Positions 1 to 32,250 of a DNA stretch of 64,000 bases are shown here, in pieces. Source of the DNA: Larus michahellis (Eukaryota; Chordata; Aves; Charadriiformes; Laridae). The DNA lies in NCBI RefSeq assembly GCF_964199755.1, contig NC_133906.1, positions 13,737,378 to 13,801,377 of the forward strand, given 5' to 3'. The position numbers and the translations under genes were made by a program. Every line of letters starts with the position of its first letter. Position 1 is the stretch's first letter. The notes beneath the pieces were generated by a model. That model saw only the letters and a list, made by a program, of their open reading frames with translations, was not told the DNA's origin and did no database searches.

Positions 1-960
1 GTAAAACTCAAAACTCCCTGTGGCTTATTTTGCACTGCTGTGTGGAACCGCTCAGGGAGAGCAAGGCAGAGCGGTGTTTCACTACCAACCTCCAGCCTAT
101 GCTCCGGTGCTGGCTAAACAGCATTTCACTACATGCACATTATTTGATTCTCTCTTTTCCGAAGTTAAGTAGCTTTTTGTACAAAGTTACTCTGAAGGGC
201 CACCTTTTCTTTACACTTCTATTCCTGAATCTTTCCTAACTCTGAAAATAGCACAGCCTGCTGACTTCCATCTGCTTAATCATGCCTCATTAATAGTTAC
301 TTTGGAATGCTGAAGCTAAAGCTGTGGTGCATTTATAAATCTCATCTGGTCTTTCAGTGTTTGGTCTTTGAAAAGCAGTTTGTCATAGCAATTAGGATTG
401 ATGTGTTAGCAATTTCCACTAATGTTAATCAGGAGACAGTGTGTGTGTGTGTCAGTCTATAAACATTATTCTGAAATTCCTCTGCGCTTATCGTTAGGTT
501 GTGTTTCCACAGTTACCTGTATTGAAAAGCTGTAATTTTAAGTGATGCCAATAGTTAAGCTAATAATTTATTAGTGTGCCCTAATCTGTATCCATATGTA
601 GAACAGATGCTTTGGCAACTACTTGGATCTTTTGTTGCTTTAACTCAATAGCTGTATTAATGTCAAACCTTTCTTCTCATTGTCTTGCATACAATTGTAA
701 AACTAAAAGTAATTCGGAGGCAGTGGAAGGGTCACAGCAAAGCTACAGGAGGCAGGATTTTAAAAGCCCCTTGAAGCATTTAAATGACAGACCTGTATGT
801 ATGCTTTTGTGGTTTATAGGCATTGAAGTGCATACCCTTAATTTGTCTGTTCTTTGTGGTGGTTTTAATTGTCCTAGAGCATATAAGGTCTGTCTTCTGT
901 GCTGTTGGAAATTGTTACTTTTTTAGGGCTGATTAACATTTGCTCATACTCTGTTTTTAG
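1..960 (+). other. P4HA2: Intron of P4HA2 upstream of the first exon in the window
   Basis: This non-coding sequence ends in a pyrimidine-rich acceptor (AG at 959-960). It should be the 3' part of the intron after the signal-peptide exon, which is outside the window. A short TG run lies at about 441-452. The open frames here show no recognisable protein. Confidence 0.7.
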
Positions 961-21078
<20,118 letters not shown>

Positions 21079-21535
21079 AACCCAACCTGCTGCAAGCCTT
21101 TTCTTCTCTGTGTCCTTTTCTACTGTTTGTTCTTCCAGTTCATTTCTAAGAAATGATCCATCTTTTTCTCCGAGTCCTGGCACTTTACCCAAAAAGGACA
21201 ACAAAATATGTAACACCTGTGAAAGAAAGTAAATGGCATTATACACATACTTATGTTTTGGTTGCTGTTATTTCCATGTTCCCCCTGCCATCATCATTTG
21301 ACCTGCCTTCCACCCTCCCAACTTTCTATGTACTAGTGGTCCAAACAGTGCTGTGGGCGATTCGGTATGTTTGGGTGCCTGGTCTTGTGCCTTTTGTACC
21401 TCAGAAGATTTAGATGTTAAATATTTCTTTGAACCAAAGGGTTGGGTTTTTTAAGTTTTGTGTACATGTGGATTTTATTGTATTTCTACAGATCACAAAT
21501 TTTGAAACAAAAATAAATGTTCTTTCTGTAAAGTG
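21079..21535 (+). other. P4HA2: P4HA2 3' UTR
   Basis: Sequence from the stop codon at 21076-21078 to just past the polyadenylation signal at 21512. No ATTTA clusters are seen. Its end is estimated from the signal, not mapped. Confidence 0.75.
21512..21517 (+). terminator. P4HA2: Polyadenylation signal AATAAA of P4HA2
   Basis: A canonical hexamer 434 nt after the stop codon, followed within about 30 nt by T-rich and TGTG-containing sequence. It is the first clear AATAAA after the stop. Confidence 0.8.
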
Positions 21536-22334
21536 ATTCTCTATTTTGTGTCCTTAATAGGTATATCAGTGCTTGGGTTTAGGGAGCAGTGGGCCTTTAC
21601 TTTTTCCTTTAACGAGCACCTGTTGCTTTGTTACCTTCTTTTTGTAGAGAAAGCATCATGGCTTTGGGCAAGGCTTTATTTAGGGATACATCATGTGGCA
21701 CAGAACTGTTGCCCCTTCTACTGAAGCTGGAAAGTTTAATTTGTGTAGTGAAACTGTATCCTGTGAGCAGGCAGGCAAGCACGTCTTGGGCCAATGGCAA
21801 CTGTGAGCTCAGTATTATTACACTTATGAGAAGCTTTCCCTCTGGTGGTAACTTTTGTGGGGTACTACCTATTTTTGATGCAAGCAGTTAAAAAAATCTG
21901 AAGCCTTTCAAGACTTCCAACAGTCTTGACAATTGTTGATTCTAAAAGTAGGCATCTCTGATGAAACATGGCATTCGTACCACAGGAACACCTGGTGTGG
22001 CAGAGGTCTTAATCTTCTTTTGTAGACTGGAGCAGGGTTTTGTCTTGCCCTTCAGACAGGCTGGGTATAATCATGCCCTTTGAACACAAGGATTCAGATT
22101 CTCCTTTGCCTTTTTGCTTTGTTAGCGTGTGTGTAATGGCCACAAGCCATCACATGTAGGACAGTGTTGTCCACAATAGAAAGGAAATCCCATTTCTGAG
22201 TTACAATTCAGAAGAAATAACAGTTAATTGCTAAAAAATAAAAAGAGTAAAGCTATGGATAAATAGGCAAATGTTTCAGAAGTGTAGAACCATGCTGTTG
22301 GTACCAGACTGTTGTATCGATGCCACTGTGAAGG

Positions 22335-22412
22335 GGCATTGACTTCGGGCCATTTCTGGTGGCTTCGACATTTCTGGCATTGACTTCTGGCCAAGTCTGG
22401 TGACTTTGTGGG
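22335..22412. repeat. Two-copy imperfect 41-bp tandem repeat
   Basis: The segment beginning GGCATTGACTTCGGGCCA at 22335 recurs as GGCATTGACTTCTGGCCA at 22376, and both continue with TCTGGTG. The function is unknown. Confidence 0.8.
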
Positions 22413-24009
22413 AATATGGATGACTGCAAGTGAAATTAAAGCGAAAAATGGTAATGGTTTTACAACCATAAGTTATTGCTTAAAACTAGCTTGGGCAATT
22501 TTTACTATATCAACATATGAAACTGGCTTGAGAAAGTGGAAAAAAAACTTCAATTACACTGAAACATCCACTTGCAGACACGATTGTTGTATGACAAACA
22601 CTGGTTTCCTTTGCGCTTCTCCATTGCCCTGTGCTGTGCAAAGGCTGCATGGGCCTGAATGAGGTAATGCTTAAAACAAGTGTCAGGCAGGATGAGAAGT
22701 GCTGCACCTGTGTCCTCCTAGGAAAGGTTTACAGAAGAGAAGGGGTTTACATGTTAGGTATAACAGATGTCATCAATTTGTCGTATTGGTAATAAAGCAA
22801 TGTGATTTAGCAATATATGATCATGTTCTCCTGAATTTTACATGTGAGGAATTTGTGAACTTAATGGCTACTGCTTTGCATAGTTATTTAGATGCAGCGT
22901 GTAAGTACATGTGTTCACTTAAGTTTACTTTTTCTGTTAAACAACTGGTTGAAGAGAGAGGTTTTGGATTGTCCAGGCAGAGACTTGTTGAGTTCCAGTT
23001 GCTCATGTTACTGAAATGAGAGGAGAATCTAGTCTTGTAAATAAGCTTTGTGGGAACAGTTATAGCAGGTAGCTAAAGGAATTGCAAGATTTTTTCCAAA
23101 AAGCTACACTAGCACAGCATAGCTCGATAGTTGCTCTCTAATCTCTCACAGTGCTCCTTTGCTTGCCATGAATGTTGTGGTTGTTGGCTGGCCGTTCAGA
23201 ATATTTCATTGTTGACCTCTAGTTTTCTTAGTAAAATCTCTCAGCACAACATAAACTTAGGAAATAAGGAGTTTTGCTTTAAAACAAAGCATTTGACAGA
23301 TGACAGCCTCACAGATGTGAAGAAGAACTGATGATGAGCCAAAGCTGCAATCTCTGGTTGGAACACTTTGCAGTTTGGGGGGAGCAAGAGGAATCTACTT
23401 AGACTTTCTGTCAACGTGGTATGTTGACAGATAAAGTTCATATCAGGACTCTGGCCAAAAATCTGCACGTCCCACTTCTGAAATAGTGTAGTTGTCTGGG
23501 AAATAGCGTTGTTACCTCTGTTGTACTGAACTTTTCAAGCTAATTTTACTTCCTTGTTTTCTCTGTGAAAAACTCTTATCCTGTTTTCTGAGTTGTCTTC
23601 CACTGTGCTTCAGTCTGTCCCTGAAGTAGGATGTGATGAGTGTGGATGCAGAACTGCTTGAATGCTAAGCTTCCTTTTGTGCTGTGTGCAGGATTTGCTT
23701 ACTGCTAATCTGTTCTGAAGAATAATAGCTATTTTTGAGAAAACAGCATATGTGACTCCTGGGCGTTCAGTAACCTCACAGGCATGTTTGTGTAGCCTGG
23801 CAGATTATATTCCCTATTCTGTCTCCTGTCATTCTGGAAGATGAACAGAATATGGCAATTAGCCTAAAACTAAGCCTAAGTGATAGTTTCTAGACCTAAA
23901 TGAGAGAAGATGCATATGCTGGAGGAAATAAGCCTTCCTCCATCTAGGCACAGGGAGCTTCTGCCAGCGTATCACTGGTCCTGACTGCTGACTCTTCTTT
24001 ATTTCACAG

Positions 24010-24150
24010 GGTTTAAGTACTTAGTCCAGATATTTATACGCACTACAAAGGCTTACTATGGACAAGTGGCTGCCAGACACTTTGAAGTGCTTTGGGACCT
24101 TTCAGAGAGATATTCAGGTCACATCTTTAAGACGCTGCTCTGCATAACAG
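24010..24150 (+). other. Possible orphan exon (spliceable open segment, unrecognised)
   Basis: A 141-nt open segment with a good acceptor (TTTATTTCACAG) before it and GTACTG after it. In the open frame it begins GFKYLVQIFIRTTKAYYGQ and the frame stays open to 24287. As an exon it would be phase 1 at both ends, the same phase as the P4HA2 exon ending at 20259. I recognise no protein family. It may be chance, a diverged exon of an unknown gene, or a rare alternative 3' exon of P4HA2. Confidence 0.2.
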
Positions 24151-27100
24151 GTACTGATGAAAGCAGGTGCTGGGTGAACTCTAATGGAAAGATGGTCTCT
24201 TATTGTGGTTTATGTAGTCATAAGAACAACAACCACCCCCAGCCCATGCCAGTAATCCGCATTCAGTTTGAGCATGTGGTTTCTTAACCAGTGGCCTGAA
24301 TGCCACTGTGTGGACACCCGCTGTGTCACTGAGCAGTTATGCTGCCCTCCAGCTGGGTTAGGAAATCACCTAAAGCATTGGTGTTCAGCTGTGTAGGTTC
24401 AGTGAAGAACTTGTCTTCTTTTCTGCCTTAAAGTTACGTCTCTTTCCTGTTAGAGTGGAAAAGCCTGTGAAAATCATCTATCTAATCACCTTGGAGGGGA
24501 AAACTGGCATCCAGGCTAAAATGTGTAGTGTGAGTGGAGAAAGGGTTTGGCTGTGACAGGTAAGGGAAGGCGTGCAAGCTGTGGCAGAGAGCAATTGGGG
24601 TGTTCTGCTGGGAGGGGACTGTGTTTGTAGTATACAATAGAGTTGTGTACCTCAGCTAAGCTGTGAAACCCCTAATGTAGGAAGAAGGGTCTTTTTTTCA
24701 GTGATGACGTGTTTTATTTGAGGTGAGGATGGGGGGGGTGTGTGTGTGTGTATAAAAGGTAGCCTAGGATATAGCTGTCCCCGAAGCCTCTTCCTTCTGG
24801 TCTTCCTGAAGGCAGTGATGATGCTGGGGTACAGTTGAGCATAGTGTATGCTCCTTTGGCCCAAATAAGAGGAATCCCTGTCAGGGACACTGAAAAGGGC
24901 CAAAACCCAACACAAGTGAGCTCTAGGTGATGGGAATTTAAAGAGACCAATTTCACATGTTTAGTCCTGAATCTGTCTCATCCTGCAGGGAAAACCCTAC
25001 CTACCCTCTGTGTGTTGAGGAAGTGTTTATTTAACCAGAGGTCAGCACTTGTCCTGTGCAGTGACTGAGATAATCCCTGCCTAAATGCTCATGTTGGTTT
25101 CTGCCTCTGTGCTGCCCTTAGGGGATGGTTGCCTCCTTTCCCTCTGAGGTGGAGGTGAACCAGAAAAGGAGGATAGTTCCAGTTAAGTGCCTCCAGATGG
25201 GTGCAGCCCCAGGAGCCCCATATGTTTGATCCAATTCCAGTTTCCCTGACTCCTGTCTTGGCCTCCTCCCATCTCCCTCTTGTCTACAGCATCACCTGCA
25301 CTCTGAGTTAACCCATTGTTGTGGCTTTGTCAGCCTTGTACTGACAACAGCCCAGGATTAAATGTGGATACCTAATCTTCCGGATACTTTGCAGAGATAC
25401 ATAGAGCACAGGTCAGGATCTTTCTAGGGACTGTCATGGGACGTGTTGCCCAGAAAGGAAGCACGTTGTTCTGGTGTCTTTGGACAAGAGTATGAAGTCC
25501 ATATAAAATAAAAGTCATGCCAAGCTATGGTTAACCCACGTGTACCCTGCAACTCAGGGTGCGCTTTTGTTGAAAAATAGGATAGCTGAATCTAGGAGGG
25601 TGTCACCTTTTTGACCACAGACTCAGATGTGGTTTCTACTTCAACACTAGCTGTGTCGGGCCCTCACCTGCAAAACAGGGCCTGGATTCAAAGCTGCCCT
25701 TTTAGCCCTGTACTCAGTGTGGAAGCGTGAGCCCTGCAACATCTGAAGGCTGATGATGATGTAAAATTACATGGGAGCGAGCTGAGCAAACACCAACAGC
25801 CCCTTGTGTGCTTGCTGATCTTTTAGAGCCTCAGGGCCCTTTATCATTCTTTATAGCTGCAGAAGATATTGCTGTTGGTGGCCGTAGCCTGTATCTGCAA
25901 AGATCGTGGAATATTGGATGTATCATGTTGCACATCAAGACTAACAGAGAACAGACCTGACAGGACCTGGTGAACTTTCTGAATCTTCTCTGCTTGTCTG
26001 GGACGGGGTGGAGTGACTCACCCCACTGTGGTCTCCCGAGGTTCTGCAATCCTCTATCCACCTCCAGTCCTAGACCAGGACGGAGAGTCTCCAAGTGACT
26101 CATTGCCTGGAAGAGGAGCTGGAGTAGTGGCTGATCCTGGCACTTACCCCATCTTCTGAAGAAGATGAGTTGTGCCCCTTGGGACTGCTTGTTCCTTTGG
26201 CCGTGGAGCACTTGTATGTGATTTCGGTTGAGCATGGCACTGCACTCAGCTGGTGAGCATCACCCACCTGTGGTCCAGGTGCATGACAGCCCCCATGGCA
26301 TTGCTGAGCCCTCTGCAGAGCGTGTGGCCACGGCTGCCACACCTCATGTGTGCCAGCAGTATGATTCTCCCAGGTCCTCTGCAATATAGTGTTTTTGCTT
26401 GGCTCTGCATTTATTTCCTCCACTTTTATCTTTTTGAATGAGGGTAAACAAATGAAACGTTTCTGACTCAGTGAGGAATATGAATTTGTAAGCCCTAATA
26501 CTACATGTGGCCTTAGGCTGTCACTTTGTAAAAAGTGTTAATTTATTCACGCCTTCTGGTCTAGCTTTGCATCCGCACATGTATTTTGGTGGGGAAAATA
26601 CTGCAAAATGTGCAACATGCTCATCTGTGGGGGCTGGGTGTGTGTGTGTGTGACCCTGTCAATAAAGAGCCAAGTCTGACTCTTGCAGGTGTGCTCCTTC
26701 ATGCAAAAATTTCATCTGCCTCCAGCATGGCTTTCCCCAGTTTCTCTAGCAGCTGGGGACATGTGTTCTTTCTCTGGCTGAGCTGGTCGCAGTTGGATCC
26801 CACTTTCTCCTCAGCCCAGTCTCTCATGGGGGCTGCTCCGGCTCTGGGTTGGGAGGGAGCTGTTTCTAATTAGCAGACAAAGCAGCTGAGGTCATTGAGA
26901 TCTTATTCACGTAGTTTTACCCTTGCCAAAATAAATTATGGAAATCTCTTAGTGAGCCCGTCAGCCCAGGCTCTGCTCACTGACCAACCTCCCCCATGAG
27001 CTCTGCTTGCAAGAATCTGCACTGTCTCCTACGTGGCTGGATCCTGCTCATGCCCTCGTGGTGGGGAGCACCCTGGCTTGTGCCCATGGTGGGGGACAAG

Positions 27101-27296
27101 TGCCTGCTGGGCGCTCCTGGCTCAGAGCAGCCCCTTGGTGACAGCACTGGGATAGCAGGAGCCAGAGATGGGCACTAGTAGGTCTGGGAGGGCTGGTGCT
27201 CCGCGTGGAGGATGCAGATGCTTAGGGAACTGGTCTCCTATAGCCCAGGGTGCAGCTGAGCAGAGCAGCAAGTTGGCAGGAGCAATGTTGCTGCTG

Positions 27297-27560
27297 AATC
27301 ACAGAATCACTGAATGGCCGGGGTTGGCAGGGACCTCTGGAGATCATCCACTCCAACCCTCTGCCAGAGCAGGGTGCACAAGAACATGTCCAGGCAGGAT
27401 TTGAATATCTCCAGAGAAGGAGATTCCCCAACCTTTCTGGGCAGCCTGTGCCAGGGCTCTGGCACCCTCAAAGTAAAGAAGTTTTTCCTTGTATTGAAAT
27501 GGAATTTCTCGTGTTCCAGTTTTTGTGCCCATTTCCCCTTGTCCTGTCACTGGGCGTCCA
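27297..27560 (-). mobile_element. CR1 LINE 3'-end fragment
   Basis: It starts with AATCACAGAATCACTGAATGG (degenerate tail octamers), then the typical GGTTGGCAGGGACCTCTGGAGATCATC and the ACCTTTCTGGGCAGCCTGT region, all as the reverse complement of CR1. The extent at the far end is approximate. Confidence 0.85.
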
Positions 27561-29971
27561 TCCAGGTCTGGCAGCTTGGTCTGATACACTTTTGGACACT
27601 GTCGGTAGGTGGGACCATCCTACTATGTCATGTTCAAGCAAGAAAGAGGTTGTACATTGTGTAGATCATCAAAAATGAACTATTTTGTATTAGAATGTTG
27701 CATAGAAATTCAGATTGCTCAGTGACTCAGAATTGTACTTGAGTAAAACTTGAGCGTATGAATTATTACCTGCTCCCATATTTGAATATTCCTTCCCAGA
27801 AGAGCTTGGTTGTGATCGCATTGCCAGTGGCAGAAATACAGCCGCCCCCGCCAGCACTTTCAGTCAGAAGCTTTGCACAGGCTGCATTGCTGTGGTTTTT
27901 CATCAGGGCGTTTTGCTCTGCATAAATGATAACTTGGATTTTCTAGATAGCTAGCATGGTTTTACTCACAGGAAAGAGGAAACGGTGAGCTGCAGCTGGT
28001 TTTGAAGTGGTACACACGAAACATTTGTACAATTTTGGGACACTTAGAGGTAGAGGAGAGCAGCCAAATGCCGCAGGCTGCGCTCACTCCACCTGCCTCC
28101 TTGGCGGTCAAGGCAGAACCGTGTCGCATCCAATCTTGTAGCACGGAGGGAGATAGCAGCCGCATGACGTGTGTGGTCCCTGAGCTGCTGGGGACTGACC
28201 TGTCATGCCTGGCCAACGCGCCCAGGGACCACGCTGGTGCCAGTGGGTTCTTTTATGTGTGTTCAGACTAATGTTCTCATCCTTGTTAGCTGGGATTTGA
28301 CCCCAGTGGCTACAGGCAGCAAAGGCTGGGGCAGGGTGCTGTGCTGGGCCCCAGCTGGCTGTAAGCAGTGACGGGGTGATGGCAGGAGCGGTACCAGCTG
28401 TGTGCTCTTGTGGTTAATCATTAACCACTGCTGTGCCACTGATCGCTGGGATACTCCAGGAATGCGAGCGCAGCATTAACTGACAATATCAGGATGCTCT
28501 GCTCCTGTGAGGTAGATTTCTGCCTCATGCCATTATCTTACTGTTAAATCTACTATTTTTTTTACAAGTAAGATAAGTAAAGATGTTCATAGCTGAATAG
28601 CTGTTATACCTTCCAAAAGCAAGTTTCTGCATAATTCACTTAGGAGAATAACTCGGCACCTCCTCTCCTGACCCTCCCATTGCTTCTGCTGGCCTCGGCT
28701 GCTGCTGCCGGTGCCAGTCGTGCTTGTCTCCTCTCGGGCTCTGAGCTGCTACAGCCCATTTTGTTTCCAGCAGTTTGTCAGCCTCTTGCAAAAGCAGGGG
28801 GAGAGAAAGCATTTAAATTACAACATCAATTCTGTGAATAAGACCAAGGCTGTGTGAAATCCAGGGCCTGACAGCAGCGTTTCCCTCCTCAGATGGAATG
28901 CAGGAGGGGAGAGCTGTGAGATACAGCCCTGGCAAGCAGAGGGGGTGTTCAGGGCATTTACATGCCCAGTTTACCTGAAATACATGGCCAGGCCATTCAA
29001 GTGGAACGATGCTGGCCTTTGGAGTGCCTCAGCATCAGGAATCAAACTTGACCAGACACTCTCTGAACCACCAAGGGTCATTGCCCACACCAGTGCCTCC
29101 AGCGGTGGGATTTCTCTTCTTGGGAATCTCATGTCATTTTTGTCCTCTTTAGTCCTTCCCCTGCGAATCCTCGTGAACCTGCCAAACCAATGCACGGATT
29201 TGCAGGGTGTTTTCATGGTGCAGTTTTGCCTTTGTTCTGAAATGTTGGTCAATAAAAGAACTGGAGAGCAGTTAGGAGGAAATGACTTCACAATTAAAAG
29301 CCATTTTTAGCTCATACCTGGGAAACCACAAAGTTGAAGCTTCACATAGATCAGAAGCTGCTTACTAACCATCTTGCAATCAGTGCCTCTTTTTTTTTTT
29401 TAACACTTGGCATTTGGCTCCTGCCAAGGCTCTGCTCTGTCTGTGGTTGCACTTTCATTTCTTTCAGAAACAGCAGCTCCAAGTTCAGAAAGTCAGAAGT
29501 GTGTCCTGTACCCATCTGGGAGGTTGGATTTTACAAATCTGAGCCCGGAGCGGGGCTGGGGCTCCTGGGAGTGCCCCTCTCCCCCCAGCTCTCCTGGTGG
29601 GTTTAGTACAAGGAATGGCTTCCCTTTCCAGCACTGCCCAGCTCCTGCCAGCCTGGTGGGATGCTGCTGGGGGGACTCATATCACCTACTGCCCAGTGCC
29701 TCCTTGCAGCCAGAGGAGGAAGGGGTGGGCATAGGGGCGCGTGTCTCCCCACCTCCTGGCAGTGTCTGCCTCGCTCTTGGCTATAGAGGAGTCTGGGCAA
29801 CGAGTCCCGGAGCCAGTGCAGAGTCAAGGCACAGATTCAAGGCTGAGGTGGGGGCAGAGCTCCTGACGTACATGGCAGGGCCTGCACCCGCCATGTTCCT
29901 GGGAACGATGGGGCATCCCTGTCATCAGCTCTGGCATCATTCACTTGTGACCCAGCTACAGCAGCTCCTTC

Positions 29972-30372
29972 TGAGGAGCAGCTGAGGGAGCTGGGGGTGT
30001 TCAGCCTGGAGAAAAGGAGGCCGAGGGGAGACCTTCTCGCTCTCTACGACTCCCTGAAAGGAGGGTGTAGCCAGGGGGGCGTCGGTCTCTGCTTCCAAGG
30101 AACAGGCGATAGGATAAGAGGAAATGGCCTCAACTTGCGCCAGGGGAAGTTTAGATTGGATATTAGGAAAAATTTCTTCACTGAAAGGGTTGTCAAACAT
30201 TGGAACAGGCTGCCCAGGGAAGTGGTGGAATCACCATCCCTGGAGGTATTTAAAATCCGGGCAGACATGGTTCTGAGGGACATGGGTTAGTGGTGGTTTT
30301 GTCAGTGTTAGGTTGATGGTTGGACTCAATGATCTTAGAGGCCCCTTCCAACCAAGACGATTCTATGATTCC
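29972..30372 (+). mobile_element. CR1 LINE 3'-end copy
   Basis: It reads through the CR1 ORF2 C-terminus ([25 protein letters not shown], then [21 protein letters not shown]) and ends with the CR1 tail GATTCTATGATTCC at 30359-30372. The reading frame is largely preserved over 97 codons but 5' truncated. Confidence 0.92.
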
Positions 30373-31144
30373 AGCAGAAGAGAGAACTCTCAGCTCTTGC
30401 TGGAGTCAGCACCACAGGATGGGCTGAATCTGACCCTTTCTTTTGATACAGAACCTGTAGGGAACAGCAAATAACTTGTAAAATGCCCTTCCCTCTCTTT
30501 AGATCAGAATTGATACCGTCAGGCTGGAGTGAGCAAGTGCGTGACAATCCTACCTAACCTGTGAAGAAATCATTCCCTCCGTTTCCATGGCTATTCAGCC
30601 ACAGCTCTCTGGCTCTCACTGAACTAGCACAAAATTATCTGAGCTGAAAATAGATAAAACGGGTGAGGAAGCTTTTTGTCTTTAAGAAATGTTGCCTAAA
30701 GGCAGCTCAATGTGAGATGTTGTTGTTCAAAGCAACCACCAACAGGTACTAAATGTTCTCTAAGAAAAGCCCCTGCATGGCTCTTGGGTTAGATAGGCAG
30801 ATAAAGGCAACCACATCTCACACCTGGATCAGTTAAAGATCGGAAAACTCAGTGTTTCTCAGTATAAAGATCCGAATGTGTTGACCAAGTGTGCAAACGG
30901 AGCGATTCGGGAGTTAGATAATTCCTGCGACTGGGCCCAGAGGGGCTGAGCAGCTTCACCACAGCTTTGGAAGAAGTTAGAGGCTCAGTCCTGTAAATGC
31001 ACCCAGAGTTACCCCAGCAGTGCTGTGCTAATTCCACTTTTCCTCTGGATATTTGCCAGATCAAATCCTTCATGTGTCTCAGGCCAAATAGATGGCCAAG
31101 AAATTTCTTTGCTCAAAATAAAGATTTACTCAACCACGCTAGTG

Positions 31145-31426
31145 TCATAGGGAGTGTAGTGATAGGATGAAGTGGAACGGTTTTAAACTGGAAGAGGGGA
31201 GATTTAGATGAGATCTCAGGAAGAAATTGTTTGCTGTGAGGGTGGTGAGCCCCTGGCCCAGGTTGCCCAGAGAAGCTGTGGCTGCCCCATCCCTGGAGGG
31301 ATTCAAGGCCAGGTTGGACGGGGCTTGGAGCAACCTGGTGTGGTGGGAGGTGTCCCTGCCCAGGGCAGGGGGTGGCACTGGATGATCTTTAAGGTCCCTT
31401 CCAACCCAAACCATTCTGTGACCTAT
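31145..31426 (+). mobile_element. CR1 LINE 3'-end fragment
   Basis: Contains the CR1 3' motifs GAGATTTAGATGAGAT, CCCATCCCTGGAGGGATTCA, TGCCCAGGGCAGGGGGTGG and GGTCCCTTCCAACCC. It ends in ATTCTGTGA. Confidence 0.9.
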
Positions 31427-31779
31427 TTTCTGTATGTAAAGTCTCAATGAGTTTGCAATTTGGGTTTAATTCTTTGGGAAATTTTTATTTGGGAAATTCT
31501 TCAAAGCCAGCACTATCAAATGCCTCCCCTCGCCCAGGCTTGCCCGCAGCTGTCTTCAAAGTGACCCTTGCCTGTGGGATGTCCCTGCTCAGGGCCCTAT
31601 GTAAGCACAAGTGCCACCCACCCGTCCTCGGGGTGCCACGTGAACACAAAGCCTTGTGGGGAGTGGCGAGGCTGATTGCATCCAGCTGGGCGAGCTGTCG
31701 GCCAGAGCATCAGCTGCAGATTGCAGCTCCAATCGTGTGAGAAAGAGCTTCCAGAACTTGGGAGGGAGGAATTAACAAA

Positions 31780-31845
31780 CAGAACAGTTCAGTTGGAAGG
31801 GACCTGCAGTGATCATCTAGTCCAACTGCCTGACCACTGCAGGGC
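31780..31845 (-). mobile_element. Short CR1 3'-end remnant
   Basis: The stretch AGTTGGAAGGGACCTGCAG, then TGATCATCTAGTCCAACTGC, is the reverse complement of the CR1 3' end. Only about 65 bp are recognisable. Confidence 0.75.
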
Positions 31846-32189
31846 TGAGTTGTTTCCTAGAAACCAGCGTTCTTTTATTTAAAGTACTTTTATTGAAAAA
31901 ATAAAAAATAAATCTTTAAAATATGCCAAGTGCTATTAAACACAAACTCATAGTTAATAAAATCCTGACTTCTCACCTGTGACTGATGCTCATGCCTTAG
32001 CTGCCTTTGAGGAGCCAGTGCAGCACTGGAGAGTGGGAGCAGGAGGTCAGCATGCCGTGGTGGCCCCGAGCCACGGCCAAGGTGAAAGGACACGGTCACC
32101 GTTGTGACTTGCACAACAGAAATAATATTTTCCATAGGATAAGCCAAAGCATCCAATAATTGTCTGCACGTAAGTGATACCATGGTGGG

Positions 32190-32250
32190 GGGGTAGGAAC
32201 AAGATGATCTTTAAGGTTCCTTCCAACTCTAATCATTCTATGATTCTGTG
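32190..32250 (+). mobile_element. Short CR1 3'-end remnant
   Basis: GATGATCTTTAAGGTTCC is followed by TTCCAACTCTAATCATTC and TATGATTCTGTG. This is the CR1 3' end with its tail repeat in plus orientation. Confidence 0.8.

Noticed and set aside
28945..29310. 121-codon plus-strand open frame
   Set aside because: No family resemblance, no promoter or exon context; an opposite-strand frame of similar length overlaps it.
29407..29985. 192-codon plus-strand open frame
   Set aside because: GC-rich intergenic sequence with no recognisable domain, no splice partner and low-complexity composition; it runs up to the start of a CR1 copy.
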